From Streptomyces sp. AM 4-1-1 (lineage in GTDB: Bacteria; Actinomycetota; Actinomycetes; Streptomycetales; Streptomycetaceae): a stretch of DNA of 64,000 nt. The DNA lies in contig NZ_CP119145.1 in the NCBI RefSeq assembly GCF_029167625.1, positions 620,001-684,000 of the forward strand, read 5' to 3'. Below, in pieces: positions 46,078 to 54,052 of this stretch. The notes beneath the pieces are model-generated. The model had not been told where the DNA came from and made no database searches. It was given only the letters and a program-made list of their open reading frames with translations. The stretch's first letter is position 1. Each line of letters opens with the position of its first letter. The position numbers were made by a program, and so were the translations under genes.

Positions 46078-46839
46078 TCAGTTGAGCGGTCCGCCGGCGA
46101 CGTACAGCACCTGTCCGGAGACGAAGCCCGCGTCGTCACCGGTGAAGAAGGCGATGGCGTTCGAGATGTCCTCGGGCCGGCCGACCCGTTGCACCGGGAT
46201 CTGGGTGGCGGCTGCGGCCTGGAACTCCTCGAAACCCATGCCGATGCGGGCGGCGGTCCGCGCGGTCATCTCGGTGACGATGAAGCCGGGGGCGACGGCG
46301 TTGGCGGTGACGCCGAACTTTCCGAGTTCCTTGGCCAGTGTCTTGGTGAGGCCCTGGAGTCCGGCCTTGACCGCGGAGTAGTTGGCCTGCCCCCGGTTGC
46401 CGAGCGCCGAGGACGACGACAGCGAGACGATCCGGCCGAACCCGGCGTCCACCATGTGCTTCTGCACCGCCCTGGCCATCAGGAAGGCGCCCTTGAGGTG
46501 CACGTTCATCACGAGGTCCCAGTCGGACTCGCTCATCTTGAAGAGCAGGTTGTCGCGGAGCACGCCCGCGTTGTTGACCAGGATCGTCGGCGCGCCGAGT
46601 TCGGTCGCGACCCGCGCGACGGCGGCCTCCACCTGGGCGCTGTCCGACACGTCACAGCCGACGGCGAGAGCGGTGCCCCCGGCGGTCGTGATCTTCTCGA
46701 CCGTCTCCCCGCAGGCCGCCTCGTCGAGATCGAGTACGGCGACGGCGCGGCCCTCGGCCGCCAGGCGCACGGCGGTGGCGGCGCCGATGCCTCGCGCCGC
46801 TCCCGTCACGATGGCGACGCGCTGCTCGGTGGTGGACAT
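46078..46839 (-). CDS. 3-oxoacyl-ACP/CoA reductase, FabG-like
   Basis: A 253-residue SDR enzyme close to FabG. TGAARGIGAAT is the NADP loop (residues 13-23), NNAGVLRDNLLFKMSESDWD is the typical FabG segment, and the active site is SLSSSSALGNRGQANYSAVKAG with Ser, Tyr and Lys. The C-terminus GQVLYVAGG is as in FabG. It is the first gene of the SDR pair. A palindromic operator lies about 95 bp upstream. Confidence 0.9.
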   Translation of the reverse strand: MSTTEQRVAIVTGAARGIGAATAVRLAAEGRAVAVLDLDEAACGETVEKITTAGGTALAVGCDVSDSAQVEAAVARVATELGAPTILVNNAGVLRDNLLFKMSESDWDLVMNVHLKGAFLMARAVQKHMVDAGFGRIVSLSSSSALGNRGQANYSAVKAGLQGLTKTLAKELGKFGVTANAVAPGFIVTEMTARTAARIGMGFEEFQAAAATQIPVQRVGRPEDISNAIAFFTGDDAGFVSGQVLYVAGGPLN

Positions 46840-46931
46840 GTTTGGCTCTCCTCGCCCTTGGGTCGCGGTTCAGCGGACCTCGGAGCCCGCCCCTCCGGCA
46901 TGACCGACCGGGCGGAACACAACTCCCGATG

Positions 46932-46949
46932 ACTGAGCAACCGCTTAGT
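46932..46949. promoter_or_regulatory. TetR-type palindrome upstream of the SDR operon
   Basis: ACTGAGCAACCGCTTAGT is an imperfect palindrome; half-sites fit ACTnAGCnn/nnGCTnAGT with six of nine symmetric pairs. This pattern is common at TetR-family operators in front of acyl-CoA and beta-oxidation genes of actinobacteria. It lies about 93-110 bp before the FabG-like start. The regulator gene is not in the window. Confidence 0.5.
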
Positions 46950-47097
46950 ACCTTCAGCAGACGAGACGCTAGAAGCCATGGCACCCGGTGTCAACGGCCC
47001 ACCGGAACAGCGGCCATGTCGCACCGCTCCGGGCGTGGTGGCCGGAGCGGTGCCGCACCGTCAGCGGCCGCCACGGGCGCCGCCGCCCGAGCCGCCC

Positions 47098-47481
47098 TCA
47101 GCGCACCAGCAGCTCCAGCAGGCGTTCGACCTCGGCCTGCGGATCGAGCGTGAGGCCACTGTGCACCGGGCCCGGCTGCACGACCGTGGAACGTGGTGCG
47201 ACCAGCCAGCGAAACCGTCGCCCCGGGTCGTCGCCCGCCGCCTGTCCCGCCGCCGCGCCGCCGTCGCACAGGCCCTCGACGGCGCGCAGCGCGGCCCGCA
47301 CCCCGGCGGGGTCCGCGTCCGGGGCCAGCACCCTCAGCTTGTCCTCGTCCAGATGGGTACGGGCCGCGACGAAGGACCGCGCACGGCAGTACACCAGCAC
47401 CCCGGCGTTGAAGCACTCGCCCCGCTCGACCCGCGGTACGACACGCAGCAGCGCGTACTCGAATACATCGCGCCCGCTCAC
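47098..47481 (-). CDS. DUF3037 family protein
   Basis: A 127-residue DUF3037 protein, recognised by FEYALLRVVPRVERGECFNA (residues 7-26) and the Arg/Leu-rich C-terminal half. In many actinobacteria DUF3037 genes lie directly after a HipA-like kinase gene, as here: the start overlaps the kinase stop by four bases. Its function is unknown; a partner or antidote of the kinase is possible (inference from gene pairing). Confidence 0.85.
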   Translation of the reverse strand: MSGRDVFEYALLRVVPRVERGECFNAGVLVYCRARSFVAARTHLDEDKLRVLAPDADPAGVRAALRAVEGLCDGGAAAGQAAGDDPGRRFRWLVAPRSTVVQPGPVHSGLTLDPQAEVERLLELLVR

Positions 47482-48449
47482 CGCTTACCGTCCTTCTCGT
47501 TGTCGCTCCCGCAGCGCTCGCCGCCCGCGTCGCCGACGGCGCGGACGCCACCGACGTCACCGGCGCCGCTCCGGACCGCTTCGCGCTCCGCGGCGGCCGC
47601 TTCCCTTTCCTGCCGGTCCTTCTTCGTCGGATGCGGCCAGGGGGTCAGGTGCTCGGTGAGCCAGCCGGGCGCCCGGGACGGCGGGCCGGGCCTGGGCGCG
47701 TCCATCGAGATCCGCTCGTGGATCGTGCCGGCGCGCGCCAGCAGCGGTTTCACATAGGCGCGGCGCAGTGCCTCCGTGGTATCGAACCCGGGTTCGTCGA
47801 TCAGCCAGGCTTCGGGCACGTCGGCGGCCACCTCGGTCAGCAGTTCCTCGGTGACCCGGGGGGCCAGCTCGGCGGCGGCGGCCTCGATGTCGGGACCGAA
47901 GGGGGCCAGGACATGGTCGGACGCGTTGTACGGCTTGGCGGCCGAGGCCCGCGCGCCCGGCCAGTTGTGGTGCCAGATCATCGTGGCACCATGGTCGATC
48001 AGCCAGACGTCGCTGTGCCAGACCAGCATGTTGGGGTTGCGCCAGGACCGGTCGACGTTGTTGATCAGGGCGTCGAACCAGACGATCCGGCCGGCCTCCG
48101 CCGGGTCCACCTGATAGGCGAGCGGGTCGAATCCGATGGAACCCGGCAGGTAGTCCATCCCCAGATTGAGTCCACCGCTCGCCTTGAGCAGCTCCTGCAC
48201 TTCCTGGTCCGGCTCCGCCAGTCCGATCACGGGGTCGAGCTGGATGGTGACGAGTTCGGGGACCCGGAGCCCCAGCCGTCGGCCCAGCTCGCCACAGATG
48301 ATCTCCGCGACGAGGGTCTTCCGGCCCTGCCCCGCCCCGGTGAACTTCATGACGTACGTACCGAGATCGTCGGCCTCGACGATCCCGGGGAGCGAACCGC
48401 CCTCACGCAGGGGCGTGACGTAGCGGGTCGCTGTCACTTCCGTAAGCAC
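47478..48449 (-). CDS. HipA-like kinase family protein
   Basis: A 323-residue HipA-fold (PI3/4-kinase-like) protein. The ATP-Lys strand GTYVMKFTGAGQG lies near residue 30. The catalytic loop LINNVDRSWRNPNMLV (Asp and Asn, about 149) and the metal motif WLIDHGATM follow. The last 45 residues are a Lys/Glu/Arg-rich tail. Unlike hipBA there is no DNA-binding hipB; a DUF3037 gene is coupled instead. Start is the GTG at 48449. A duplicate of its first 35 codons lies at 50001-50105. Confidence 0.82.
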   Translation of the reverse strand: MLTEVTATRYVTPLREGGSLPGIVEADDLGTYVMKFTGAGQGRKTLVAEIICGELGRRLGLRVPELVTIQLDPVIGLAEPDQEVQELLKASGGLNLGMDYLPGSIGFDPLAYQVDPAEAGRIVWFDALINNVDRSWRNPNMLVWHSDVWLIDHGATMIWHHNWPGARASAAKPYNASDHVLAPFGPDIEAAAAELAPRVTEELLTEVAADVPEAWLIDEPGFDTTEALRRAYVKPLLARAGTIHERISMDAPRPGPPSRAPGWLTEHLTPWPHPTKKDRQEREAAAAEREAVRSGAGDVGGVRAVGDAGGERCGSDNEKDGKR

Positions 48450-48655
48450 TTTCCCAGGCCACCCGTCTATTCAGCCTTGCAATTCATGTCCGACTTCAGA
48501 GGGGAGCAGCAGCGTGAACCGCCCGTCAACGGCTCTGAGGAAAGTCTGGGGAGTTTCGAACGGCATGTGGTTCTCCCTGCCTCCCGAGGAGTCCGTCGAT
48601 GACAGTGCGCCTCTTGCCTCCGGCCTCCGGCGTGAAGTGAGCATAGTAACCGAGG

Positions 48656-49180
48656 GTGATCGCGGCCAGGAGTGCCGAGCAGCTCGGGCAGGTCGGCCAG
48701 GGTCCGGGGGTCCGGGTGACGGCCCTGCCGGACTGCCTTGCACTCGTTGTGGTCAATGGGGCGGGCGCGGGCATGCGTACGGGCGTGGGTGCCTTCCGGA
48801 CGTCCGGGCACGGCCTGCCCGGGCTGGCCGAGCGCGTGCGGCCGCTGCACGGTGAGATCGAGGTCGGCCCGGACGGGCCGCGGCACTGGCGGCTGGCGGT
48901 ACGGCTGCCGGTACGGCTGCCGGTACGGCTGCCGGTACGGCTGCCGGTACGGCTGCCGGTACGGCTGCCGGTACGGCTGCCGGTACGGCTGCCGGTACGG
49001 CTGCCGGTACGGCTGCCGGTACGGCTGCCGGTACGGCTGCCGGTACGGCTGCCGGTACGGCTGCCGGTACGGCTGCCGGTACGGCTGCCGGTACGGCTGC
49101 CGGTACGGCTGCCGGTACGGCTGCCGGTACGGCTGCCGGTACGGCTGCCGGTACGGCTGCCGGTACGGCTGCCGGCATGA
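48656..49180 (+). pseudogene. C-terminal remnant of a histidine kinase with a repeat tail
   Basis: Only the end of a NarL-type sensor kinase is recognisable: LPDCLALVVVNGAG, GHGLPGLAERVRPLHG and RHWRLAVRLP, matching the HATPase G-box and final strand. No sensor, membrane or phospho-His segment precedes it. After WRLAVRLP the frame runs into 23 repeats of a 12-bp unit reading Arg-Leu-Pro-Val and stops at TGA 49178-49180. The stop overlaps ATG 49177, the original start of the regulator gene. The gene is therefore truncated at its 5' end and extended at its 3' end. The left boundary is uncertain. Confidence 0.65.
48901..49176. repeat. 12-bp tandem repeat, 23 copies
   Basis: The unit ACGGCTGCCGGT is repeated 23 times without interruption (the last copy differs in its final base). 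Because 12 is a multiple of 3, all frames stay open; the kinase frame reads RLPV. Arrays of this perfection are recent and unstable, and copy number is hard to assemble correctly. Confidence 0.95.
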
Positions 49181-49907
49181 CCGCCATCGACGCGAGCTCA
49201 GCCGCCATGACGGATTCCCGCTCCCACCCGCCGCCACCAGCCCTGCCCGTACCCCCGTCACCCTCCTGATCGCGGACGACGACGAGGTGACCCGCAGCGG
49301 TCTGCGCACCTTGCTCGCGGCGCAGCCGGGGATCTCGGTGGTCGGGGAGGCCGCCGACGGCGTCGAGGCCGTCGAGCAGGTGCGGAGGCTGCGGCCGGAC
49401 GTGGTCCTGATGGATGTGCGGATGCCGCGTCGCGACGGGATCGAGGCCACCCGGCAACTCCTTGCCGAGCCGGCCGAACCTCCGGAGGTCGTGGTGATCA
49501 CCACCTTCGAGAACGACGGCTACGTCACTGCGGCGCTCAGTGCGGGGGCCAGCGGGTTCGTGCTCAAGCGGCTTCCGGTCCGGCAGATCGCCGAGGCGGT
49601 ACGCGTGGTGGCGGCGGGGGAAGCGGTCCTCTTCCCGGCAGCCCTGCGCCGGATGGTCGCCGCCCGCCCGCTGAGTTCCGCCGAGGCGTTGCCGAAGGCG
49701 GCGCTGACGGAGCGGGAGGAGGAGGTGCTGCGGCTGGTTGCCACCGGCCGGTCCAACCCGGAGATCGCACAGTCGCTCGTGGTGAGCCTGGAGACGGTGA
49801 AGACGCACGTCGGGAACGTGCTGACCAAGCTCGGCGCGCAGAACCGGACCCACGCGGTGGTGATCGCGTACGAATCGGGTCTGGTGGTGCCGGGGTTCAC
49901 CGGCTGA
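49177..49907 (+). pseudogene. LuxR-family response regulator with a frameshifted start
   Basis: From about 49257 a normal NarL-type regulator reads VTLLIADDDEVTRSGL (Asp-Asp-Asp pocket), DVVLMDVRMPRRDG (phospho-Asp), VLKRLPV (Lys) and the HTH LTEREEEVLRLVATGRSNPE. The frame has no ATG, GTG or TTG at the right place. The coupled ATG at 49177 opens a frame in another phase, which ends at TGA 49267 after MTAIDASSAAMTDSRSH... and PALPVPP. Adding one C to the C5 run at 49252-49256 would join the two. So a one-base loss (or sequencing error) separates start and gene. Confidence 0.7.
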
Positions 49908-50259
49908 CGCACAACACGGCCCGCGCGATCGCCATCGAAGCATCCCTCCGGTTCGGAGAGCCCCAGAACCCCGACACCGCAGGTCAGCTCACCAGTTGGG
50001 CAACTTCACGACGTACGTGCCGGGATCGTCGGCCTCGACGATCCCGGGGAGCGAACCGCCCTCACGTAGGGGCGTGACGTAGTGGGTCGCAGTCACCTCG
50101 TTCAGTATTGTCCTGGACCGCCTGAGTCTTCAGCCTCGCGATCCACGTCACAACCCTGTTGTCGCCGACCGGATGGTCACAGACCCGCGAGACGGAGCAT
50201 GACGTCGGGGGCGATCCGACGGTCTCCGCGACTCAGACGCACCCTGATCGCTCCTATCC
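49908..50259. other. 352-bp gap with only the HipA-like fragment
   Basis: Between the regulator and the EamA gene the only recognisable content is the fragment listed separately (50001-50105). The rest holds no domain-bearing frame and no hairpin. Confidence 0.6.
50001..50105 (-). pseudogene. Duplicated 5' fragment of the HipA-like kinase gene
   Basis: About 105 bp match the start of the kinase gene at 48342-48446 in the same orientation, with about 94 identical positions. On the minus strand it reads LNEVTATHYVTPLREGGSLP, then GIVEADDPGTYVVKLPNW and a stop. It has no start codon in the expected place and cannot make a kinase. It is not explained by any intact gene. Confidence 0.85.
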
Positions 50260-51327
50260 TCATCGCTCGGTACGACCGACCGGCAGCGCTCCTCCGTCCA
50301 CGTCCGGCGCCGCGCCAGGGGCCGGACCTGCCCCCGCCTCCGCATCCGCTCCCACCCCCGACGCCGACGGGCCGGGCGGCGCCTTCGGGGTCGCCGCCTG
50401 GGCGATGAACGCACCGATCAACACCACGCAACCGCCCGCCAGTTGCGGCGCGGAGAGGTGTTCCCCGAGCAGCACCCAGGCGAGCACGGTCGCGATGACC
50501 GCCTCCAGACAGGCGACGACTCCGGCCACCTGCGGGGAGAGCAAGCGTACGGAGACCACTCCGGTGACGTACGCGAGCACGGTGGCGAACAGGACGATCC
50601 ACAGCAACAGCAGAACCGCGGGAACGTCGTCGCCGTCCATGCGCGCGTCGCCGCCGAGAAGGGACCAGTTCATGCCCCAGGGGCGGGCGACGGCCGTGAG
50701 GACGGCGGCACCGATCAGCAGCCCGTACGCGATGACACCGACCGGGTGCGGGGGCCCGGGGGAGGCCGGAAGGGTGGGAGCGTCCCCGAGGGCGGGTGGG
50801 TTCCGACTCCCCTGGTCGGACAGTACGAAGTAGCCCACCTGACAGCAGGCCGCGCCGAGAGCGAGCAGCAGCCCCACCGCGTCGAAACCGAGACCCGCCC
50901 ACACCTCGACCACACAGGCGAGGCCACCGACCGCGAGGATCACGCCGACCGCCGCGGCCCGGGTGACGGCGCGACGCTGTACGAACCTGACCCAGCCGAG
51001 GACCAGCGCGGGCGCCAGATACTCGACGAGCAGGGCCACTCCGACGGGGATACGGGAGATCGCGGCGAAGTAGCAGGCCTGGACGCCCGCGACGGCGAGC
51101 AGGCCGAACCCGACGAGCAACGCGGGCCGTTCGCGTACGAGACGCCGATGACGCCAGGCGGCCGGCAGCATGACGAGCGCGGCGCCGGCCACGCGCAGCC
51201 AGACCACATGCAGCGGATCGAGCCCCGCTTCGATCAGCGGCTTGGCCGCGACCCCTGAACCACCGAACGCGAAGGCCGACACCAGGGCGAGTCCCAGGCC
51301 GGCGCTTCTTCCCTGAGACGCGAGCAT
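50260..51327 (-). CDS. EamA/DMT-family transporter
   Basis: A 355-residue drug/metabolite transporter with ten hydrophobic segments in two EamA repeats: the first from ALVSAFAFGGSGVAAKPLIE (about residue 14) and the second from about 190. The C-terminal 40 residues are an Ala/Gly/Pro tail that is probably disordered. A GTG at 51333 is an alternative start. Substrate unknown; efflux of amino acids or metabolites is usual for the family. Confidence 0.85.
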   Translation of the reverse strand: MLASQGRSAGLGLALVSAFAFGGSGVAAKPLIEAGLDPLHVVWLRVAGAALVMLPAAWRHRRLVRERPALLVGFGLLAVAGVQACYFAAISRIPVGVALLVEYLAPALVLGWVRFVQRRAVTRAAAVGVILAVGGLACVVEVWAGLGFDAVGLLLALGAACCQVGYFVLSDQGSRNPPALGDAPTLPASPGPPHPVGVIAYGLLIGAAVLTAVARPWGMNWSLLGGDARMDGDDVPAVLLLLWIVLFATVLAYVTGVVSVRLLSPQVAGVVACLEAVIATVLAWVLLGEHLSAPQLAGGCVVLIGAFIAQAATPKAPPGPSASGVGADAEAGAGPAPGAAPDVDGGALPVGRTER

Positions 51328-51509
51328 CGGCACATCATGACAGGCACCAACAGGACCGTCACCACTGTCACACCTGTCACTTCGCTCCGCCCGGCCCGGC
51401 CGTCACCGCGAGACGCGGGTGTCAGCCTCGTCCGGCTGCCCCTCGGCCTCGTCGCCTCACGCGCACCGTCGACCCCATGTGTCACGCGCACACCATCGAT
51501 CCTGTACGA

Positions 51510-52172
51510 CTACGACTCCTGCGCGCCGCCGGTCTCGTACGTCTCGTACACCCCGCCCGCACCGCCACCGAGTCCGTCACCCGCCCCGTCCGCGCCCCCA
51601 CCCCGGTGCGGCGACGGCGTCCGCGATTCCGCCCGGTCCGCGACACGCCGGGCCAGCAGCGCCGTGTCGACGCCCGCTCGCTCCAGTACGTCCACGGCGC
51701 GGCACTCCCGGCCAGCACGGCCAGCACGGCCAGCAGGTCGAGCCCGGTGGCCCTCGCCGCGCCCCGCCGATCCGCACGGGCCCGCGCGCCGTCCATGGCC
51801 GCCACCGCCGGGACCGACCACCCCACCTTCGGGAGCGAGGGACCCCCGGCACCTGGCTGCGGGACCACGGGAACGGCTCCGGAGTCCTCGACGGAGCTCT
51901 GCCACCGGAGGCCGTAACCGATGCTGCGCTGGACGAGATAGCCGAGCACCTTGGCAAGCTGTGGGCCGCCGTCGAAGACGGCCCGCACCTCGGCGTCCGA
52001 CTCGATGAGGGAGTGCAGCAGATGGGCCGTGTCGATCTGCCGGTCCCCGTCGCGCAGCGCGCGCCTGCGGGCGCCCGTCACGACCGAGGACAGCTCCGGG
52101 GTGAGGTCGGCGTCGAGTTCGGCACGGTCCGCTGCGGGCTGTCGAGGAATCCGCGGTGTCCGGTTTTGCACA
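51510..52172 (-). pseudogene. Clp N-terminal-domain protein, frameshifted
   Basis: Reading from a GTG at 52172, the Clp repeat region appears as PELSSVVTGARRRALRDG, QIDTAHLLHSLIE and VLGYLVQRSIGYGLRWQS. Near residue 155 it passes GLDLLAVLAVLAG and leaves the frame. The missing continuation ECRAVDVLERAGVDTALLAR is found in another frame, to a stop at 51510. The break falls in three copies of the 9-mer GCTGGCCGT (51708-51730), which suggests slippage. The gene lies next to padR, a pairing frequent in Streptomyces. It could be a recent null or a sequencing error. Confidence 0.65.
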
Positions 52173-52476
52173 CCTCTCACCCCATCAGCCGCCCGGCGCG
52201 GGAGCATCCCCGGAGAGACCTGTTCGCGCGTCCCACCCTGGTTGGGCGCATGAGAGTGGTTCCTCCTCCTCGCGGATGAGATCGGCATGTATCCGGAACT
52301 CACCCGGCAAAACCGCGCGCGCCGCCTTGCCCGGAGACTCCGGGGACGAGTCGGGCGCGCCTCGCGGCGCCGATTCCTCGGACGAGAAGGCACGAACAGG
52401 CACGAAAACGCGCGAGAAGGAACCTTCCCCGGCCCGGGAGACCCGCCCCGTACCCCGAATACGCACCAGAACACAC

Positions 52477-52515
52477 GACGGGCCCCGCGGTCGCGCCGCC
52501 GCCGCGGGGCCCGTC
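52477..52515 (-). terminator. Perfect 14-bp hairpin terminator after padR
   Basis: GACGGGCCCCGCGG (52477-52490) pairs fully with CCGCGGGGCCCGTC (52502-52515) over 11 bases. It lies 37 bp beyond the stop of padR on the minus strand. The rest of the 379-bp gap (52173-52551) shows no gene. Confidence 0.85.
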
Positions 52516-52551
52516 TCCTCACGTTCCGCCGTCCGTCCGGTTCTGACCGGC

Positions 52552-53181
52552 TCAGTCCTCGTCGGCGAGGATCAGATACAACCGCTTGCGCGCGTCGTTG
52601 ACGACGCCGAGCGCCTTCTGCCGCTGATTCGCCGAGCCGGTCTTCCAGACCTGGGCGAAGGCCTCCATCAGACCGGCCCCGGCGTGCCGGATCTCGTTGG
52701 CGCTCTCCCAGTCGATCCCGCGCCCGGCCTCCTCCCAGGGCGCGTCCGGTCCGCTCTCGGACTCGGCGCGACCGGTGTCGGTGAGCGTGAACAGCTTCTT
52801 GCCGCCCTCGCTCGCGCTGGTGATCAGCCCCTCGTCCTCCAGCAGCTGGAGCGTGGGATAGACCGAACCCGGGCTGGGCCGCCAGGCCCCACCACTGCGC
52901 TCGCCGATCTCCTGGATCATCTCGTATCCGTGCATCGGCCGGTCCTTCAGCAGCGCCAGGATCGAAGCGCGCACATCACCGCGCCGCGCCCGTCCCCTGC
53001 CGCCGCCACGACCGCGTCCGCCGCCGAAGGGACCACCGAAAGGACCACCGCCGCCGAAGGGCGGCCCGAACGCCCCGAAGGCGGCCCGCCGCTCCTCGAA
53101 GTCTCCCCGGTCCCACCGCGGCGGTCCCTGGTGGTGGCCATGCCCATGTCCGTGCTCATGCTCGTGTCCGTGTGAACGCAT
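52552..53181 (-). CDS. PadR-family regulator with His/Gly-rich N-terminus
   Basis: A 209-residue PadR regulator. The winged HTH runs from about residue 60: RASILALLKDRPMHGYEMIQ, then SPGSVYPTLQLLEDEGLI. The first 25 residues contain eight His alternating with Gly and Glu (HGHEHEHGHGHGHH) and the next 35 are Gly/Phe/Arg-rich. The His stretch suggests metal binding. The ATG at 53181 has AAGGAG at six bases. A perfect palindrome 40 bp upstream is its probable operator. Confidence 0.9.
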   Translation of the reverse strand: MRSHGHEHEHGHGHGHHQGPPRWDRGDFEERRAAFGAFGPPFGGGGPFGGPFGGGRGRGGGRGRARRGDVRASILALLKDRPMHGYEMIQEIGERSGGAWRPSPGSVYPTLQLLEDEGLITSASEGGKKLFTLTDTGRAESESGPDAPWEEAGRGIDWESANEIRHAGAGLMEAFAQVWKTGSANQRQKALGVVNDARKRLYLILADED

Positions 53182-53221
53182 CGTCGACTCCTTCAATCGT
53201 TGATCTGTCGCGATACGCCAA

Positions 53222-53231
53222 CGATATATCG
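53222..53231. promoter_or_regulatory. Palindrome CGATATATCG, candidate PadR operator
   Basis: CGATATATCG is a perfect 10-bp palindrome in an AT-rich block (ACGATATATCGCTAATAC) located 40 bp before the padR start. AT-rich palindromes of this kind are usual for PadR autoregulation. It lies just left of the transposon end. Confidence 0.5.
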
Positions 53232-53273
53232 CTAATACTCGTTCGGCAAGGTCTCGATGGGGTCTGTTGTCCC

Positions 53274-53344
53274 GTCTCACGCGAATTGGCCCCTGTCTCA
53301 GATGACCTGGTCCGATTCGCTCGTCGTCCCAGGTGATCTGGCCC
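53274..53344 (+). repeat. Left-end transposase-binding boxes (three)
   Basis: Three 19-bp boxes in direct order: GTCTCACGCGAATTGGCCC (53274), GTCTCAGATGACCTGGTCC (53295) and GTCCCAGGTGATCTGGCCC (53326). They share GTCTCAnnnnAnnTGG. This number and spacing fit TnsB-binding sites at a Tn7-like left end. The VOC gene starts 92 bp further in. Confidence 0.65.
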
Positions 53345-53435
53345 GTTGACGCTGCTCATGTCACGCGAGACCTCGGCCCGCCTGCCGTGGAACCCGGGGA
53401 TTTCGGTGAACGACACGCGCCAATATGGTGGGTCG

Positions 53436-53861
53436 ATGACGTCGATCAAGAAGTTCCAAGTCACCTTTGACTGCGCAGAACCTGAACGCCTCGCTCGTTT
53501 CTGGTGCGAGGTGCTGGGGTACGTCGTACCGCCGCCGGAGGGGTTTGCCACTTGGGACGCTTTCAAGGGCTCGCAGCCATCTGAGCAGCGGGATTCGTGG
53601 TTCGCCTGCATTGATCCCTCCGGTGTGGGCCCGCGGCTGTACTTCCAGCGCGTCCCCGAGGGGAAGGCCGCCAAGAACCGGGTGCATCTTGATGTGCGGG
53701 TCGGCACTGGACTCGTGGGTGAAGAGCGGCTCGCCGCACTCGAGGCCGAATGTGCACGGTTGGTCCCGCTTGGCGCGGTACACGTGCAAACGCTGTACGA
53801 CGGCAACGATGCGTGCATCCCGATGCTGGACATCGAGGGCAACGAGTTCTGTATCGACTGA
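53436..53861 (+). CDS. VOC/glyoxalase-like protein, transposon cargo
   Basis: A 141-residue vicinal-oxygen-chelate fold protein. It begins MTSIKKFQVTFDCAEPERLA and has the paired beta-alpha-beta pattern with RFWCEVLGYVVPP and VHLDVRVGTGL, ending MLDIEGNEFCID. Small glyoxalase-like proteins include antibiotic-binding resistance factors and dioxygenases; nothing here decides between them. It lies between the left boxes and tnsA and so is probably cargo. Confidence 0.8.
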   Translation: MTSIKKFQVTFDCAEPERLARFWCEVLGYVVPPPEGFATWDAFKGSQPSEQRDSWFACIDPSGVGPRLYFQRVPEGKAAKNRVHLDVRVGTGLVGEERLAALEAECARLVPLGAVHVQTLYDGNDACIPMLDIEGNEFCID

Positions 53862-53916
53862 GGGGGCCGCGAACCTGTGCCGTTCTCTCTACTCGTACGA
53901 GAGGGCCTGGTCTGTG

Positions 53917-53935
53917 GTCTCAAGTGATCTGCTTC
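53917..53935 (+). repeat. Isolated end-box-like site before tnsA
   Basis: GTCTCAAGTGATCTGCTTC resembles the left-end boxes (TGATCTG core). It lies 136 bp before the tnsA start. It may be an autoregulatory site for the transposase operon or an older left end. Confidence 0.5.
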
Positions 53936-54052
53936 TTGCGGTGTACGAAACCGGTGGTCGCTCGATGGGGTGACGCCTTCTGGATCCGGGGCATGGCATC
54001 GCACCGGGTGGCCGACGCTTACAGCAGGGGGGAGCGCGTCGGGGAGGTGGCC

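Noticed and set aside
48471..48743. Short minus-strand frame ending MPFETPQTFLRAVDGRF...
   Set aside because: The last 31 codons look somewhat protein-like, but no domain or partner gene is recognisable and the upstream part is low complexity, so it is not listed as a gene.
48738..49176. The long upstream extension of the response regulator frame through the 12-bp repeats
   Set aside because: All frames are open there because the repeat length is a multiple of three. The (GCRY)n translation and the Cys/Arg-rich part before it do not look like protein; the kinase frame explains the region better.
48753..49943. A 396-codon minus-strand frame with (VPAA)n repeats
   Set aside because: It is the antisense of the regulator and of the 12-bp repeat array and has no domain of its own.
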